Part shown: piece after piece, positions 43,978 through 52,106 of the stretch
Layout: each line of letters opens with the position of its first letter
Numbering within the stretch: position 1 is the stretch's first letter
DNA from: Stutzerimonas kunmingensis
Lineage (GTDB): Bacteria > Pseudomonadota > Gammaproteobacteria > Pseudomonadales > Pseudomonadaceae
DNA length: 64,000 nt
Assembly: GCF_900114065.1 (NCBI RefSeq)
Contig: NZ_FORS01000001.1
Span: 806,001-870,000 of the forward strand
Reading direction: 5' to 3'
Translations under genes and position numbers: made by a program
The notes under the pieces: generated by a model
Database searches by the model: none
Seen by the model: only the letters and a program-made list of their open reading frames with translations
What the model was told of the DNA's origin: nothing

Positions 43978-44244
43978 CCCGCTCTCTCTCATCCGGACTA
44001 TACCGTCGGCCCCGGAATCACACCGGGTCTGCTGACCTTGCCTAAGCAAGCGCTCGCGGGCTAGACGCGATTGAAAGCTACTGCGCGCAGAGCATGCTGC
44101 GTTGTGGTCCTCCTCGAAGTGCTCATTTACCGAGGTAAACTCCGCCTTCTCGTCGAATCACGCATTGCCTGCTCAGCGCTCGCTACGCTTTCATCCTTAT
44201 AACTGCGCCATTACCGCCGGTGGGGAATCGCACCCCGCCCTGAG
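43978..44244 (-). ncRNA. FMN riboswitch (RFN element) with long variable arm
   Basis: On the minus strand the conserved parts are in order: CTCAGGGCGGGGTGCGATTC, CCCACCGGCGGTAA, AGCCCGCGAGCG, GGTCAGCAGACCCGGTGTGA, TTCCGGGGCCGACGG and TATAGTCCGGATGAGAGAG. Between GGCGGTAA and AGCCCGCG there are 148 bases (44063-44210) forming an extended variable arm. FMN binding represses the rib genes downstream. From 44245 to 44378 I see only the ribD 3' region and probably the promoter of this transcript. Confidence 0.94.
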
Positions 44245-44378
44245 AACGTTGGGCCGCTTGCGGCCCGGCAGCGTTTTTAACACAAATAGCGGCGCGGGGC
44301 AGCCCGATATCGCCAGATAGCAGCTATGAGGGTGCAAGACACAGGCTATCGGCGGACACAGCCGACACGGGTTGCCGA

Positions 44379-45479
44379 TCAGCTGGCCGGACGCGCCACC
44401 ATCTTCCAGTCGTCACCCACCGCACGGATGTCGACGATCTTCAGCTCGCTCGCCTCGCTCATGCGCTCCAGAGGCAGCTCCAGCAGCGGCCGTGCGGAGG
44501 AGCCGAGAAACTTGGCGGCCATGAATATCTGGTATTCGTCGATCAACCCGAGGCTGGCAAACGCACCAATCAGCCGCGGGCCCGCTTCGACCAGCACCTC
44601 GTTGGCCCCGCGCGCGGCCAGTTCCCGCAGCAGTGCGACCAGATCGACCCGCTCCTGCCCCAGCACCAGTGCCTCATGGCCCGCTGCACGATAGGCCTCC
44701 TCGCAGCCCGGCACGGCCGTAGCGACCAACGCCGGACCAGCCTGGAAGAACGGCGCTTCCAGCGGCACGCGCAACCGGCCATCGACCAGCACTCGCAACG
44801 GCGGACGTTGCAGCGCCAGCGCAGTCGTTTCCGCATCCAGCCCTAGCTCGTCTCCGCGCACGGTCAGCCGCGCGGCATCCATGAGCACCGTATCGGCGCC
44901 GGTCAGCACGACGCTGGAACGGGCGCGCAGGCGCTGCACCTCGGCGCGCGCGGCCGGCCCAGTGATCCACTGACTCTCGCCGCTGGCCATCGCGGTGCGC
45001 CCGTCCAGGCTCATCGCCAGCTTGGCACGAACAAACGGCAGGCCGCTTTCCATACGTTTGATAAAGCCGCAGTTGAGCTCCCGTGCCTCGAACTCCAGCA
45101 CCCCGCTGGCGACCTCGATGCCGGCGCTACGCAACAGCTCCAGACCGTTCCCGGCGACCTGCGGATTGGGATCCTGCATGGCCGCCACCACGCGGCCGAC
45201 GCCGGCCTTGACCAGCGCTTCGGCACAGGGCGGCGTGCGCCCGTAATGGCTGCAGGGTTCGAGGGTGACGTAGGCGGTGGCACCGCGGGCGCGCTCACCC
45301 GCCTGGCGCAACGCGTGGACCTCAGCATGCGGCTCACCGGCACGCACGTGCCAGCCTTCACCGACCAACTCACCATCAGCGACGATGACGCAGCCGACCC
45401 GCGGGTTCGGGTGGGTCGAATACAGCCCCTTACGCGCCAACTGCAGTGCGCGGGCCATCCAGGCGTGATCGGTAGTCAT
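44379..45479 (-). CDS. ribD: Bifunctional diaminohydroxyphosphoribosylaminopyrimidine deaminase/reductase
   Basis: A 366-residue two-domain enzyme for steps two and three of riboflavin synthesis. The N-terminal deaminase shows zinc motifs [10 protein letters not shown] and [11 protein letters not shown]; the C-terminal reductase shows [17 protein letters not shown] and [12 protein letters not shown] start at ATG 45479, which overlaps the nrdR stop by four bases; the much longer open frame covers nrdR in another register. The FMN riboswitch downstream belongs to ribE, not to this gene. Confidence 0.95.
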   Translation of the reverse strand: MTTDHAWMARALQLARKGLYSTHPNPRVGCVIVADGELVGEGWHVRAGEPHAEVHALRQAGERARGATAYVTLEPCSHYGRTPPCAEALVKAGVGRVVAAMQDPNPQVAGNGLELLRSAGIEVASGVLEFEARELNCGFIKRMESGLPFVRAKLAMSLDGRTAMASGESQWITGPAARAEVQRLRARSSVVLTGADTVLMDAARLTVRGDELGLDAETTALALQRPPLRVLVDGRLRVPLEAPFFQAGPALVATAVPGCEEAYRAAGHEALVLGQERVDLVALLRELAARGANEVLVEAGPRLIGAFASLGLIDEYQIFMAAKFLGSSARPLLELPLERMSEASELKIVDIRAVGDDWKMVARPAS

Positions 45480-45943
45480 TCGGGCTTCGCAGGCTCGCGG
45501 GACAGCCGCTCGATCTCCTCGCGGAATTCGTTGAGGTCCTGGAAGCGGCGGTAGACCGAGGCAAAGCGGATATAGGCGACCTCGTCGAGCTTCTGCAGCT
45601 CGGCCATCACCAGCTCGCCGAGCACCCGCGACTTGATTTCGCGCTCGCCGGTGGCGCGCAGCTGATGCTTGATATGGGCGATGGCCGCTTCGAGACGCTC
45701 GACGCTGACCGGACGCTTTTCCAGCGCACGCTGCATGCCGGCGCGCAGTTTCTGCTCGTCGAACGGCTGTCGGCTGCCATCGGACTTGATCAGGCGCGGC
45801 ATCACCAGCTCGGCGGTTTCGAAGGTGGTGAAACGCTCGCCACAGGCCAGACACTCGCGGCGGCGGCGCACCTGATCGCCTTCGGCAACCAGGCGGGAAT
45901 CGATGACCTTGGTATCGTTGGCGGCACAGAAGGGACAATGCAT
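45476..45943 (-). CDS. nrdR: Transcriptional repressor NrdR
   Basis: A 155-residue ribonucleotide-reductase repressor. It has an N-terminal zinc ribbon (Cys3, Cys6, Cys31, Cys34) with [17 protein letters not shown] and a C-terminal ATP-cone ([19 protein letters not shown]). It represses nrd genes when dATP is high. ATG 45943 gives the exact family N-terminus MHCPFC. The nrdR-ribD pair is a conserved gene order. Confidence 0.96.
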   Translation of the reverse strand: MHCPFCAANDTKVIDSRLVAEGDQVRRRRECLACGERFTTFETAELVMPRLIKSDGSRQPFDEQKLRAGMQRALEKRPVSVERLEAAIAHIKHQLRATGEREIKSRVLGELVMAELQKLDEVAYIRFASVYRRFQDLNEFREEIERLSREPAKPE

Positions 45944-46055
45944 GGGGCTGAAATCGGTCGTACGTCGGGACGGCCATGGTAGCGCATCCGACCCGCAAGA
46001 CAAGGCGACGGCTTTGCTGCTATACAACCCGCAATCATCGTTCAGGAGGCTGTCC

Positions 46056-46481
46056 GTGCCGCCACGTTTTTTCGTTCTCCCTGCCTTCCTGACCTTGCTC
46101 GCCGGCTGCAGCAGCCAACCCAGCGAGCCGCCGACCGCGCCGGTCGAGCTGAGCACTGCCCCGCACTCCAAATTGCTCAACGAACTGAGCGGCAGCCTGA
46201 TCGGCGCGCCGGCTGGCAGCGACGTCGAACTCGCCTTACTGGAAGTCGATCGCCGCGACCAGCCAGACCGCCTGCTGAGCAACGTGCAGCTCAAGGGCCG
46301 CGGCAGCGAATTGCCATTCATCCTGCAGTTCAACCCGGACACTTTCCGTCCAGGCCAGCGCGTGGAGCTGCGCGGCCGTGTCACGCGAGCGGGACAGCTG
46401 ATCATGCGCCTGCCATCGCGCAGCATTGCCAGCCCCGCCAGCCAAGCGCTCGGCCCGCTACAGCTGGTCCCGGCGCCGTGA
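46056..46481 (+). CDS. YbaY-type lipoprotein
   Basis: A 141-residue lipoprotein with a signal peptide ending in the lipobox LLAGC near residues 14-18, then a beta-rich domain with a [15 protein letters not shown] segment and [15 protein letters not shown], like E. coli YbaY. It would be anchored in the outer membrane; its function is unknown. The start is GTG 46056 with CAGGAGG seven bases upstream; earlier in-frame codons run into the nrdR control region. The stop overlaps the next gene by four bases. Confidence 0.8.
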   Translation: MPPRFFVLPAFLTLLAGCSSQPSEPPTAPVELSTAPHSKLLNELSGSLIGAPAGSDVELALLEVDRRDQPDRLLSNVQLKGRGSELPFILQFNPDTFRPGQRVELRGRVTRAGQLIMRLPSRSIASPASQALGPLQLVPAP

Positions 46482-47134
46482 CGGCACCGGCACCCTTACA
46501 GGCGGCATTGAACGATCTGCTGGGCGACGCAGACCTGGTTGCCGAGCCGCTGCCGGGCACCGATCTGCGACTCTGGCTGATCGACGCCGCCAACATGGAT
46601 CGCGCCTTCAGCCCCGAGGAAACCCGGCGGATACTCGAAGAGCCGCCGTACTGGAGCTTTTGCTGGGCCAGCGGCCTGGTGCTGGCGCGCTGGCTGGCCG
46701 AACGGCCGGAATGGGTGCGCGGCAAGCGCGTGCTCGATTTCGGCGCGGGCTCGGGCGTCGCCGCCATCGCCGCGGCCAAGGCGGGCGCTGCCGAAGTGGT
46801 GGCCTGCGACCTGGACCCGCTGGCGCTCGCCGCCTGCCAGGCCAACGCCGCGCTGAATGAGGTCGAGCTACGCTATTCGCAGGACTTCTTCGGCGAAGCG
46901 GATCGCTACGACCTGATCATCGTTGCCGACGTGCTCTACGATCGCGCCAACCTGCCGCTGCTGGATCACTTCCTCAGTCGCGGACGCGAAGCACTGGTGG
47001 CCGACTCACGGGTGCGCGATTTTGCTCATCCGCTCTATCGGCGTCTGGACGTGCTGGATGCCTGCACCTGGCCGGATCTGGCAGAGCCTGCGGAATTCAG
47101 GCGCGTTAGCCTCTATCACGCCGCAAGGAAATGA
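46478..47134 (+). CDS. Class I SAM-dependent methyltransferase, ETFB-methyltransferase-like
   Basis: A 218-residue methyltransferase with motif [20 protein letters not shown], motif [18 protein letters not shown] and a [11 protein letters not shown] segment. Near the start it has [18 protein letters not shown], as in the electron-transfer-flavoprotein lysine methyltransferase family. The substrate is not fixed by sequence. GTG start overlaps the lipoprotein stop, so the two are co-translated. Confidence 0.8.
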   Translation: MTAPAPLQAALNDLLGDADLVAEPLPGTDLRLWLIDAANMDRAFSPEETRRILEEPPYWSFCWASGLVLARWLAERPEWVRGKRVLDFGAGSGVAAIAAAKAGAAEVVACDLDPLALAACQANAALNEVELRYSQDFFGEADRYDLIIVADVLYDRANLPLLDHFLSRGREALVADSRVRDFAHPLYRRLDVLDACTWPDLAEPAEFRRVSLYHAARK

Positions 47135-47151
47135 AAGCTGAAGAGTCTGAG

Positions 47152-47183
47152 GTAGCGTGGAAAACCACGAAACGTTTTCCGCC
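47152..47183. repeat. Diverged half of the GTAGGGTGG dyad repeat
   Basis: GTAGCGTGGAAAAC...GTTTTCCGC is the left hairpin of the repeat family with one change in the edge (GTAGCG for GTAGGG). It fills the short gap before the phosphodiesterase gene. Confidence 0.55.
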
Positions 47184-47213
47184 GAGATGTGCCGCCGCGA
47201 CCGGAGACCAGAC

Positions 47214-47735
47214 ATGATCGACGACACCCTGCGTCTGTTCTTTGCCCTGCCCTGTCCACCCGCGCAGGCAGAGGCCATCTGCACCTGGCGTGACAGCCAG
47301 GCTCTCGACGGCCGGGCCGTGGCACGCGTCAACCTGCACCTGACTCTGGCCTTTATCGGCGAGCAACCGAAGAATCACCTCGATGCCCTGTTGCAAATGG
47401 CCGCGACGGTGCGGGCCGACTCATTCAACCTCTCGCTCGACCGCCTGACCACCATCGGTAAAGGCTTCATCTGCCTGCAGCCTTCCTCCACACCTTCCGA
47501 ACTGCTGCAGCTGGTCGAAGCACTGACCGAACGGCTGGCGGCGCTTGGCGTGGTGCTCGACTGCCGGCCATTCCTGCCACACCTGACGTTGAGCCGCCAG
47601 GCCCGGAGCCGAGCGCAGAAACCGGCACCGGATTTCAGCTGGCACGTCGACCGCTTCGTGCTCTACCGCTCCCGCAATACCGAGGATGGTGTGCGCTACG
47701 ACGAACTGGGAAGCTGGTCTCTGGCTGCGCCGTAG
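47214..47735 (+). CDS. thpR: RNA 2',3'-cyclic phosphodiesterase
   Basis: A 173-residue 2H phosphoesterase. The two catalytic HxTx motifs are HLTL at residues 42-45 and HLTL at 123-126; RLFFALP at the N-terminus is typical. Members open 2',3'-cyclic phosphate ends of RNA in vitro; the natural target is unsettled. I start at ATG 47214 because upstream in-frame codons lie in the repeat. Confidence 0.88.
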   Translation: MIDDTLRLFFALPCPPAQAEAICTWRDSQALDGRAVARVNLHLTLAFIGEQPKNHLDALLQMAATVRADSFNLSLDRLTTIGKGFICLQPSSTPSELLQLVEALTERLAALGVVLDCRPFLPHLTLSRQARSRAQKPAPDFSWHVDRFVLYRSRNTEDGVRYDELGSWSLAAP

Positions 47736-47766
47736 CGACCGCTCAGGGCCGCCATGGCACTGTCGT

Positions 47767-48006
47767 TCAACGTGGCACTTCGATCAGAAAACGAAACAGT
47801 GCGCCATGTTGCTCCACCGCCAGGCAGTTATAGCCCTTGGATTTGGTGTCCTCCGGAATGCCATGCACCGACTGCGAGCAATCGGTCACCACCTCGAGCA
47901 ACTGACCCGGCTGCATCGTTTCCAGGGTTTCCAGCGTAGCGATGGCGTTGTACGGGCAGTGCTCGCCACGTAGATCAAGCGAGAGATTCGGTTTGGCCTG
48001 GCTCAC
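47767..48006 (-). CDS. TusA/YedF-like sulfur carrier family protein
   Basis: A 79-residue protein of the TusA/SirA fold. LDLRGEHCPYNAIATLETLE carries the invariant cysteine (Cys17), but the family CPxP motif here reads CPYN. The start is GTG 48006 with AGGAG about 10 bases upstream; it lies 32 bases inside the end of the YedE-type transporter gene. This pairing is like yedE-yedF of E. coli, linked to sulfur or selenium handling. The missing proline may alter the persulfide-carrier role. Confidence 0.82.
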   Translation of the reverse strand: MSQAKPNLSLDLRGEHCPYNAIATLETLETMQPGQLLEVVTDCSQSVHGIPEDTKSKGYNCLAVEQHGALFRFLIEVPR

Positions 48007-49201
48007 GGGCAGGACTCCTTTTCGATTGGAAACGACGGGCATTGAGGTGCACCAGCAACATGGCGATGGCCAGGCCGGCAAAGGTCAATAGCAAACCACT
48101 GGCCGGGCCGAAGCTCTCCAGCAGATTGATCTTCGGATAGGGCAGCGCCAGCGATGTGCCGAGTTGGTCCCAGTAGACGGCGACCAATGTGCCGCCGATG
48201 ACATTACCGACGCCGACCACCCAGAAGTGCACCTGCCCTTCCATGGCGCGATACATCCAGCCGGTTTCGCAGCCGCCAGCGACGACGATACCGATGCCGA
48301 ACAGCACACCACCGATGATTGCGTTTGGGCCCATCCAGAAAATCTTCGGGCTTGCCCCCAGCGCGATGGCGCCGAAAGTACCGACGCAGGCCACCGCCAT
48401 GCCCAGCAGGATGCCGTAGGCGGCGCGGGTGCGGCCGGTGGTCCAGAGATCGCGGGCAGCGCTGGTGAAGCAGATCTGTGCGCGCTCGATCAGCCCGCCG
48501 AACAACAAGCCGAACAGCACGGCCATGCCGAGCACCAGCGAAGCATCGAAGCGCCAGGCGGCGAACGCGATCGCGAGCACCGCAACCGCCGTGCCGATCC
48601 GGGCCTGTAATGTGGCCCGCCGCCGTGTGCCTTCCATGTCGCCAAACAGGGAACTGGCCTGGCTACCGACCTTCAGCGGCGTGCGCAGCCAGGGTAGCAG
48701 GCAGATCTTCACGCCAACCCAGGCGCCACCCACGGTGGCCAGCATGAAGGCCCAGGCGTGCAGCGAGAACATCGGAATGCCGGTGAAGAAGGCCGCCAGG
48801 TTGCAGCCCATCGCCAGGCGCGCGCCGAAGCCGGCGATCACCCCGCCGATCAGCCCCTGCAGCAAACGTCGTTTACTCGTCGGCCAGCGCAGGCTGACGT
48901 TGTTCGCCCACAGCGCCGCGCAAAGTGCGCCAAGCAACATACCGATGATCATCACGCCATCTACACGATCGAGCGGCGTGCCGGACAAGCCGATCAGCTT
49001 GAAGTAGCTCCACTCCTCGGGCGCGTAACCAAACCAGGAAATGACGTGTCCACCCCAGCGGGTGAACTCTCCGGTGACGGCCCAGAAGGTGCCGGTGATG
49101 GCAAAGTAGTAAGCGGAGGCGACGCCTAGCGCAACAAGCGCGGGCAATGGCGACCAGAAGCGCACGAGATAGCGCTCCCGGAAGTCGGAGAGGAAAGTCA
49201 T
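47975..49201 (-). CDS. YedE/YeeE-family sulfur-compound transporter
   Basis: A 408-residue inner-membrane protein made of two YeeE/YedE repeats with about eleven hydrophobic segments. The conserved cysteines are in LAMGCNLAAFFTG and VVAGGCETGWMYR, and a further one in ICFTSAARDL. YeeE of this family moves thiosulfate; YedE has been linked to selenium. The TusA-like gene overlapping its end would receive the sulfur or selenium. I start at ATG 49201 with AGGAG six bases upstream, not at the TTG six bases before it. Confidence 0.86.
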   Translation of the reverse strand: MTFLSDFRERYLVRFWSPLPALVALGVASAYYFAITGTFWAVTGEFTRWGGHVISWFGYAPEEWSYFKLIGLSGTPLDRVDGVMIIGMLLGALCAALWANNVSLRWPTSKRRLLQGLIGGVIAGFGARLAMGCNLAAFFTGIPMFSLHAWAFMLATVGGAWVGVKICLLPWLRTPLKVGSQASSLFGDMEGTRRRATLQARIGTAVAVLAIAFAAWRFDASLVLGMAVLFGLLFGGLIERAQICFTSAARDLWTTGRTRAAYGILLGMAVACVGTFGAIALGASPKIFWMGPNAIIGGVLFGIGIVVAGGCETGWMYRAMEGQVHFWVVGVGNVIGGTLVAVYWDQLGTSLALPYPKINLLESFGPASGLLLTFAGLAIAMLLVHLNARRFQSKRSPAREPGQTESLA

Positions 49202-49406
49202 GTACAACTCCTTTGACGCGCGACTGCAAACGCCGCACCGGTCTAGGAAAAAGGTGTTGCCTCAACGCCGCAGGCAAGTGCCCTGCCGCGCCGGGCGGCG
49301 AAACCATAGTCCAATACCCCGCCGCATGCGAGCCCTTGCTTCCGAAGTCAAGCGCCCCCACATACCATGCACGCCTTTCCTGTCATTTGTGCCCACGAGA
49401 ATCCCG

Positions 49407-50276
49407 ATGAGCCAGACGCCCTATATCTTCGATGTCACTACCGCCAGCTTCGAACAGCTGGTGCTCGAAAACTCGTTTCACAAGCCGGTACTGGTCGACT
49501 TCTGGGCCGAATGGTGCGCGCCGTGCAAGGCGCTGATGCCAATGCTGGCGAAGATCGCCGAGGAGTATCAGGGCGAGCTGCTGCTGGCCAAGGTCAATTG
49601 CGACGTCGAACCGGATGTCGTGGCCCGCTTCGGCATCCGCAGCCTGCCGACCGTGGTGTTGTTCAAGGATGGTCAGCCAGTGGACGGTTTCGCCGGTGCG
49701 CAGCCCGAATCGGCGATTCGCGCGATGCTCGAGCCCCACGTGCAGGCTCCGGCGACGCCGCAGGGCAACCTGCTGGAAAGCGCGCAGGCCGCCTTCGCTG
49801 AAGGCCGTTTCGCCGAGGCCGAGGCGCAGCTGCAGCAGCTGCTGAGTGAAGACAACGAGAACGCTGCCGGGCTGATTCTTTATGCCCGCTGCCTGGCCGA
49901 GCGCGGAGAACTGGGCGAAGCGGAAACGGTGCTCAACGCGGTAAAAGGCGATGAGCACAAGCAGGCTCTGGCCGGCGCCCGTGCTCAGCTGACGTTTCTG
50001 CGCCAGGCCAACGACCTGCCGGAAGTCGCCACCCTGAAGAGTCGCCTGGCGCAGAACGGCGAGGACGATGAAGCGGCGTATCAGCTGGCCATCCAGCAAC
50101 TGGCTCGCCAGCAATACGAGGCGGCGCTCGACGGCCTGCTCAAGCTGTTCGTGCGCAACCGCGGCTACGCCGATGGGCAGCCGCACAAGACGCTGCTACA
50201 GGTTTTCGATCTGCTGGGTAATGACCACCCGCTGGTGACGCTGTACCGCCGCAAGCTTTACCAGGCGATCTACTGA
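49407..50276 (+). CDS. cnoX: Thioredoxin-like chaperedoxin CnoX (YbbN)
   Basis: A 289-residue protein with an N-terminal thioredoxin domain and a C-terminal TPR-like half (LIYARCLAERGE-like LILYARCLAERGELG, then NRGYADGQPHKTLLQVFDLL). The active site is WCAPC (Cys37, Cys40), a full redox pair, unlike E. coli YbbN, which has SQHC. It protects proteins during oxidative stress and hands them to chaperones. ATG 49407 gives the family start MSQTPYIFDV. It is divergent from the YedE-type gene. Confidence 0.92.
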   Translation: MSQTPYIFDVTTASFEQLVLENSFHKPVLVDFWAEWCAPCKALMPMLAKIAEEYQGELLLAKVNCDVEPDVVARFGIRSLPTVVLFKDGQPVDGFAGAQPESAIRAMLEPHVQAPATPQGNLLESAQAAFAEGRFAEAEAQLQQLLSEDNENAAGLILYARCLAERGELGEAETVLNAVKGDEHKQALAGARAQLTFLRQANDLPEVATLKSRLAQNGEDDEAAYQLAIQQLARQQYEAALDGLLKLFVRNRGYADGQPHKTLLQVFDLLGNDHPLVTLYRRKLYQAIY

Positions 50277-50302
50277 TCGCGGGCAAACCTCCGGCGTGCC
50301 CA

Positions 50303-50653
50303 TCAGGAAGGCGCGCCGACCCAGTGATAGCAAGCCGAGTCGGCGCCGTGCTCGACCTTCACCTCGTCACAGTGACGCAAGCGCACCAGCAGCCGCTTGG
50401 CCAGCAGCGCATTGCCGGCAAGCGCTTCCAGTTCGGCGAGCAATTCCGGGCCGTCCAGTTTGCCGGCGCAGCGCAGTCGCTCCCGCGCGCTGTGCCACAG
50501 GGCATCGCCAGGTGGCGTCGCAGGCGCCGGGACGCCGCCCGCCGCAGCCTCATCGGTGCCGACGCTACGGGTCAGGTTCATCCAGTCCTGGGCGTCCAGC
50601 TCGATTTCCAGATCGACCGGCCAATCTCCTATGCGTCCGCGGATTCGAATCAT
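50303..50653 (-). CDS. Conserved-type hypothetical protein
   Basis: A 116-residue soluble protein beginning MIRIRGRIGDWPVDLEIEL, with an acidic first third, an alanine/proline linker and a helical C-terminal part ending in CYHWVGAPS. It is convergent with cnoX. I recognise no motif. In this genus a gene of this size stands between ybbN and the zinc-type operon, which supports it being real. Confidence 0.65.
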   Translation of the reverse strand: MIRIRGRIGDWPVDLEIELDAQDWMNLTRSVGTDEAAAGGVPAPATPPGDALWHSARERLRCAGKLDGPELLAELEALAGNALLAKRLLVRLRHCDEVKVEHGADSACYHWVGAPS

Positions 50654-50718
50654 GCTGTCCCTCCAGAGCTATGCGCTCATCCTCACATGAAGGCAGCGGA
50701 CTGGCCAGCCGCACGGCA

Positions 50719-50738
50719 AAGTTGTTATAACGTAACGA
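50719..50738. promoter_or_regulatory. Candidate Zur box
   Basis: AGTTGTTATAACGTAACGA contains GTTATAACGTAAC, a near match to the Zur dyad GTTATAnTATAAC. It lies about 25 bases before the start of the His-rich gene. Zur represses zinc-uptake genes when zinc is plentiful, and the operon's P. aeruginosa counterpart is zinc-responsive. Confidence 0.5.
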
Positions 50739-50760
50739 ACCCCTTTCGATGGAGCCGACC

Positions 50761-51378
50761 ATGCGCCACCTACTCTTTGCCGTGCCTATGCTTCTGCTGC
50801 CCCTGAGCTACAGCCAAGCACATGAAGACGATCATCACCATGAACACGAAGGCGCGACCAGCCTGGGTGCGCATGAGCATGGCGCGGCGCGCCTGAATGC
50901 GGCACTGGATGGCAATCAGCTGGAGCTGGAGCTGATCAGCCCGGCGATGAACCTGCTCGGTTTCGAGCACGCTGCTGCCAGCGCAGCAGATGAGGCGAAG
51001 ATCGCCAGCGTACGCTCGCAACTGGAACAACCTCTGGCCCTGTTCGGCCTCCCGGCGGCGGCAGGTTGCAGCGTCAGTGAGCAGCAGTTTGCCGGCGAAC
51101 TGCTCGGCTCGGCCCATGCGGGCTATCAGCGCGGCGATGATCACGAACACAAGCAGGAGGATAAGCACGACCACGACGACCACGAAGCCGGTGGCCACAG
51201 CGATATCGAAGCGCACTACCAACTCGACTGCAGCAACCCAGAGGCGCTGCGCGCACTGGATCTCACACGGCTGTTCGAAAGCTTTCCCGGCACGGAAAAG
51301 ATTCAGGTACAACTGATCGGCCCGAGCGGCCAGCAGGGCACGGAACTGACGCCGGCCCGCGCGCAGTTGCCCTTCTGA
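50761..51378 (+). CDS. His-rich periplasmic DUF2796/ZrgA-type zinc-binding protein
   Basis: A 205-residue exported protein: signal peptide MRHLLFAVPMLLLPLSYSQA, then a first histidine cluster (HEDDHHHEHEG) and a second (DDHEHKQEDKHDHDDHEAGG) in a DUF2796 framework (GAHEHGAARLNAALDG). It should bind zinc in the periplasm. I use ATG 50761, 6 bases after GGAG, not the ATG 12 bases earlier. It heads a four-gene operon with an ABC ATPase, a permease and a DUF3299 protein, the same set as PA4063-PA4066 of P. aeruginosa. Confidence 0.88.
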   Translation: MRHLLFAVPMLLLPLSYSQAHEDDHHHEHEGATSLGAHEHGAARLNAALDGNQLELELISPAMNLLGFEHAAASAADEAKIASVRSQLEQPLALFGLPAAAGCSVSEQQFAGELLGSAHAGYQRGDDHEHKQEDKHDHDDHEAGGHSDIEAHYQLDCSNPEALRALDLTRLFESFPGTEKIQVQLIGPSGQQGTELTPARAQLPF

Positions 51379-51395
51379 ACCAGCACTGGACCCCG

Positions 51396-52103
51396 ATGAG
51401 CGCTCCACTCCTCGCAATCGACAACCTCGGCTTCGCCTGGCCCCGCCAGGCCGAGCTGCTGGACATTCCCACGTTTCGCCTCGAACGCGGCGAAAGCCTG
51501 TTCCTCAAGGGCCCGTCGGGCAGCGGCAAGACCACCCTGCTCGGCCTGATCGGCGGTGTGCAGAAAGCCGGCCGCGGCAGTATCCGCCTGCTCGACCGCG
51601 ACCTCGGCAGTCTGTCGGCCGGTGCCCGTGACCGCTTCCGCGTCGATCACACCGGCTACATCTTCCAGCAGTTCAACCTGCTGCCTTTTCTTTCGGTACG
51701 CGAGAACGTCGGCCTGCCCTGCCATTTTTCGCCGCTGCGTGCCGAACGTGCGCGCAAGCGCCACGGCAGTACGGACGCCGCGGCGGCGAGCCTGCTGGAG
51801 CATCTGGGACTGCCCCCGGAGCTGTTCGAGCGTCGTGCCGATGCGCTCTCCATCGGCCAGCAGCAACGCGTCGCTGCTGCCCGCGCACTGATCGGCCAGC
51901 CGGAGCTGGTCATCGCCGACGAGCCGACCTCGGCGCTGGATGCGGATAGCCGCGAAGTCTTTCTGCAGCTGCTGTTCTCCGAGTGCCGCGCAGCCGGCGC
52001 GAGCCTGCTGTTCGTCAGCCATGATCAGAGCCTGGCGCCTCTGTTCGACCGTAGCCTGTCGCTGGCCGAACTCAATCGCGCGACGCGCGCAGTGGAGTGC
52101 TGA
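51396..52103 (+). CDS. ABC transporter ATP-binding protein (LolD/MacB type)
   Basis: A 235-residue ATPase with Walker A GPSGSGKTT, Q loop YIFQQFNLLPFL, signature LSIGQQQRVAAARAL and Walker B LVIADEPTSALDAD. It belongs to the class that works with FtsX-type permeases (MacB, LolD). It starts 17 bases after the zinc-binding gene and ends 3 bases before the permease gene. Confidence 0.92.
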   Translation: MSAPLLAIDNLGFAWPRQAELLDIPTFRLERGESLFLKGPSGSGKTTLLGLIGGVQKAGRGSIRLLDRDLGSLSAGARDRFRVDHTGYIFQQFNLLPFLSVRENVGLPCHFSPLRAERARKRHGSTDAAAASLLEHLGLPPELFERRADALSIGQQQRVAAARALIGQPELVIADEPTSALDADSREVFLQLLFSECRAAGASLLFVSHDQSLAPLFDRSLSLAELNRATRAVEC

Positions 52104-52106
52104 GCG

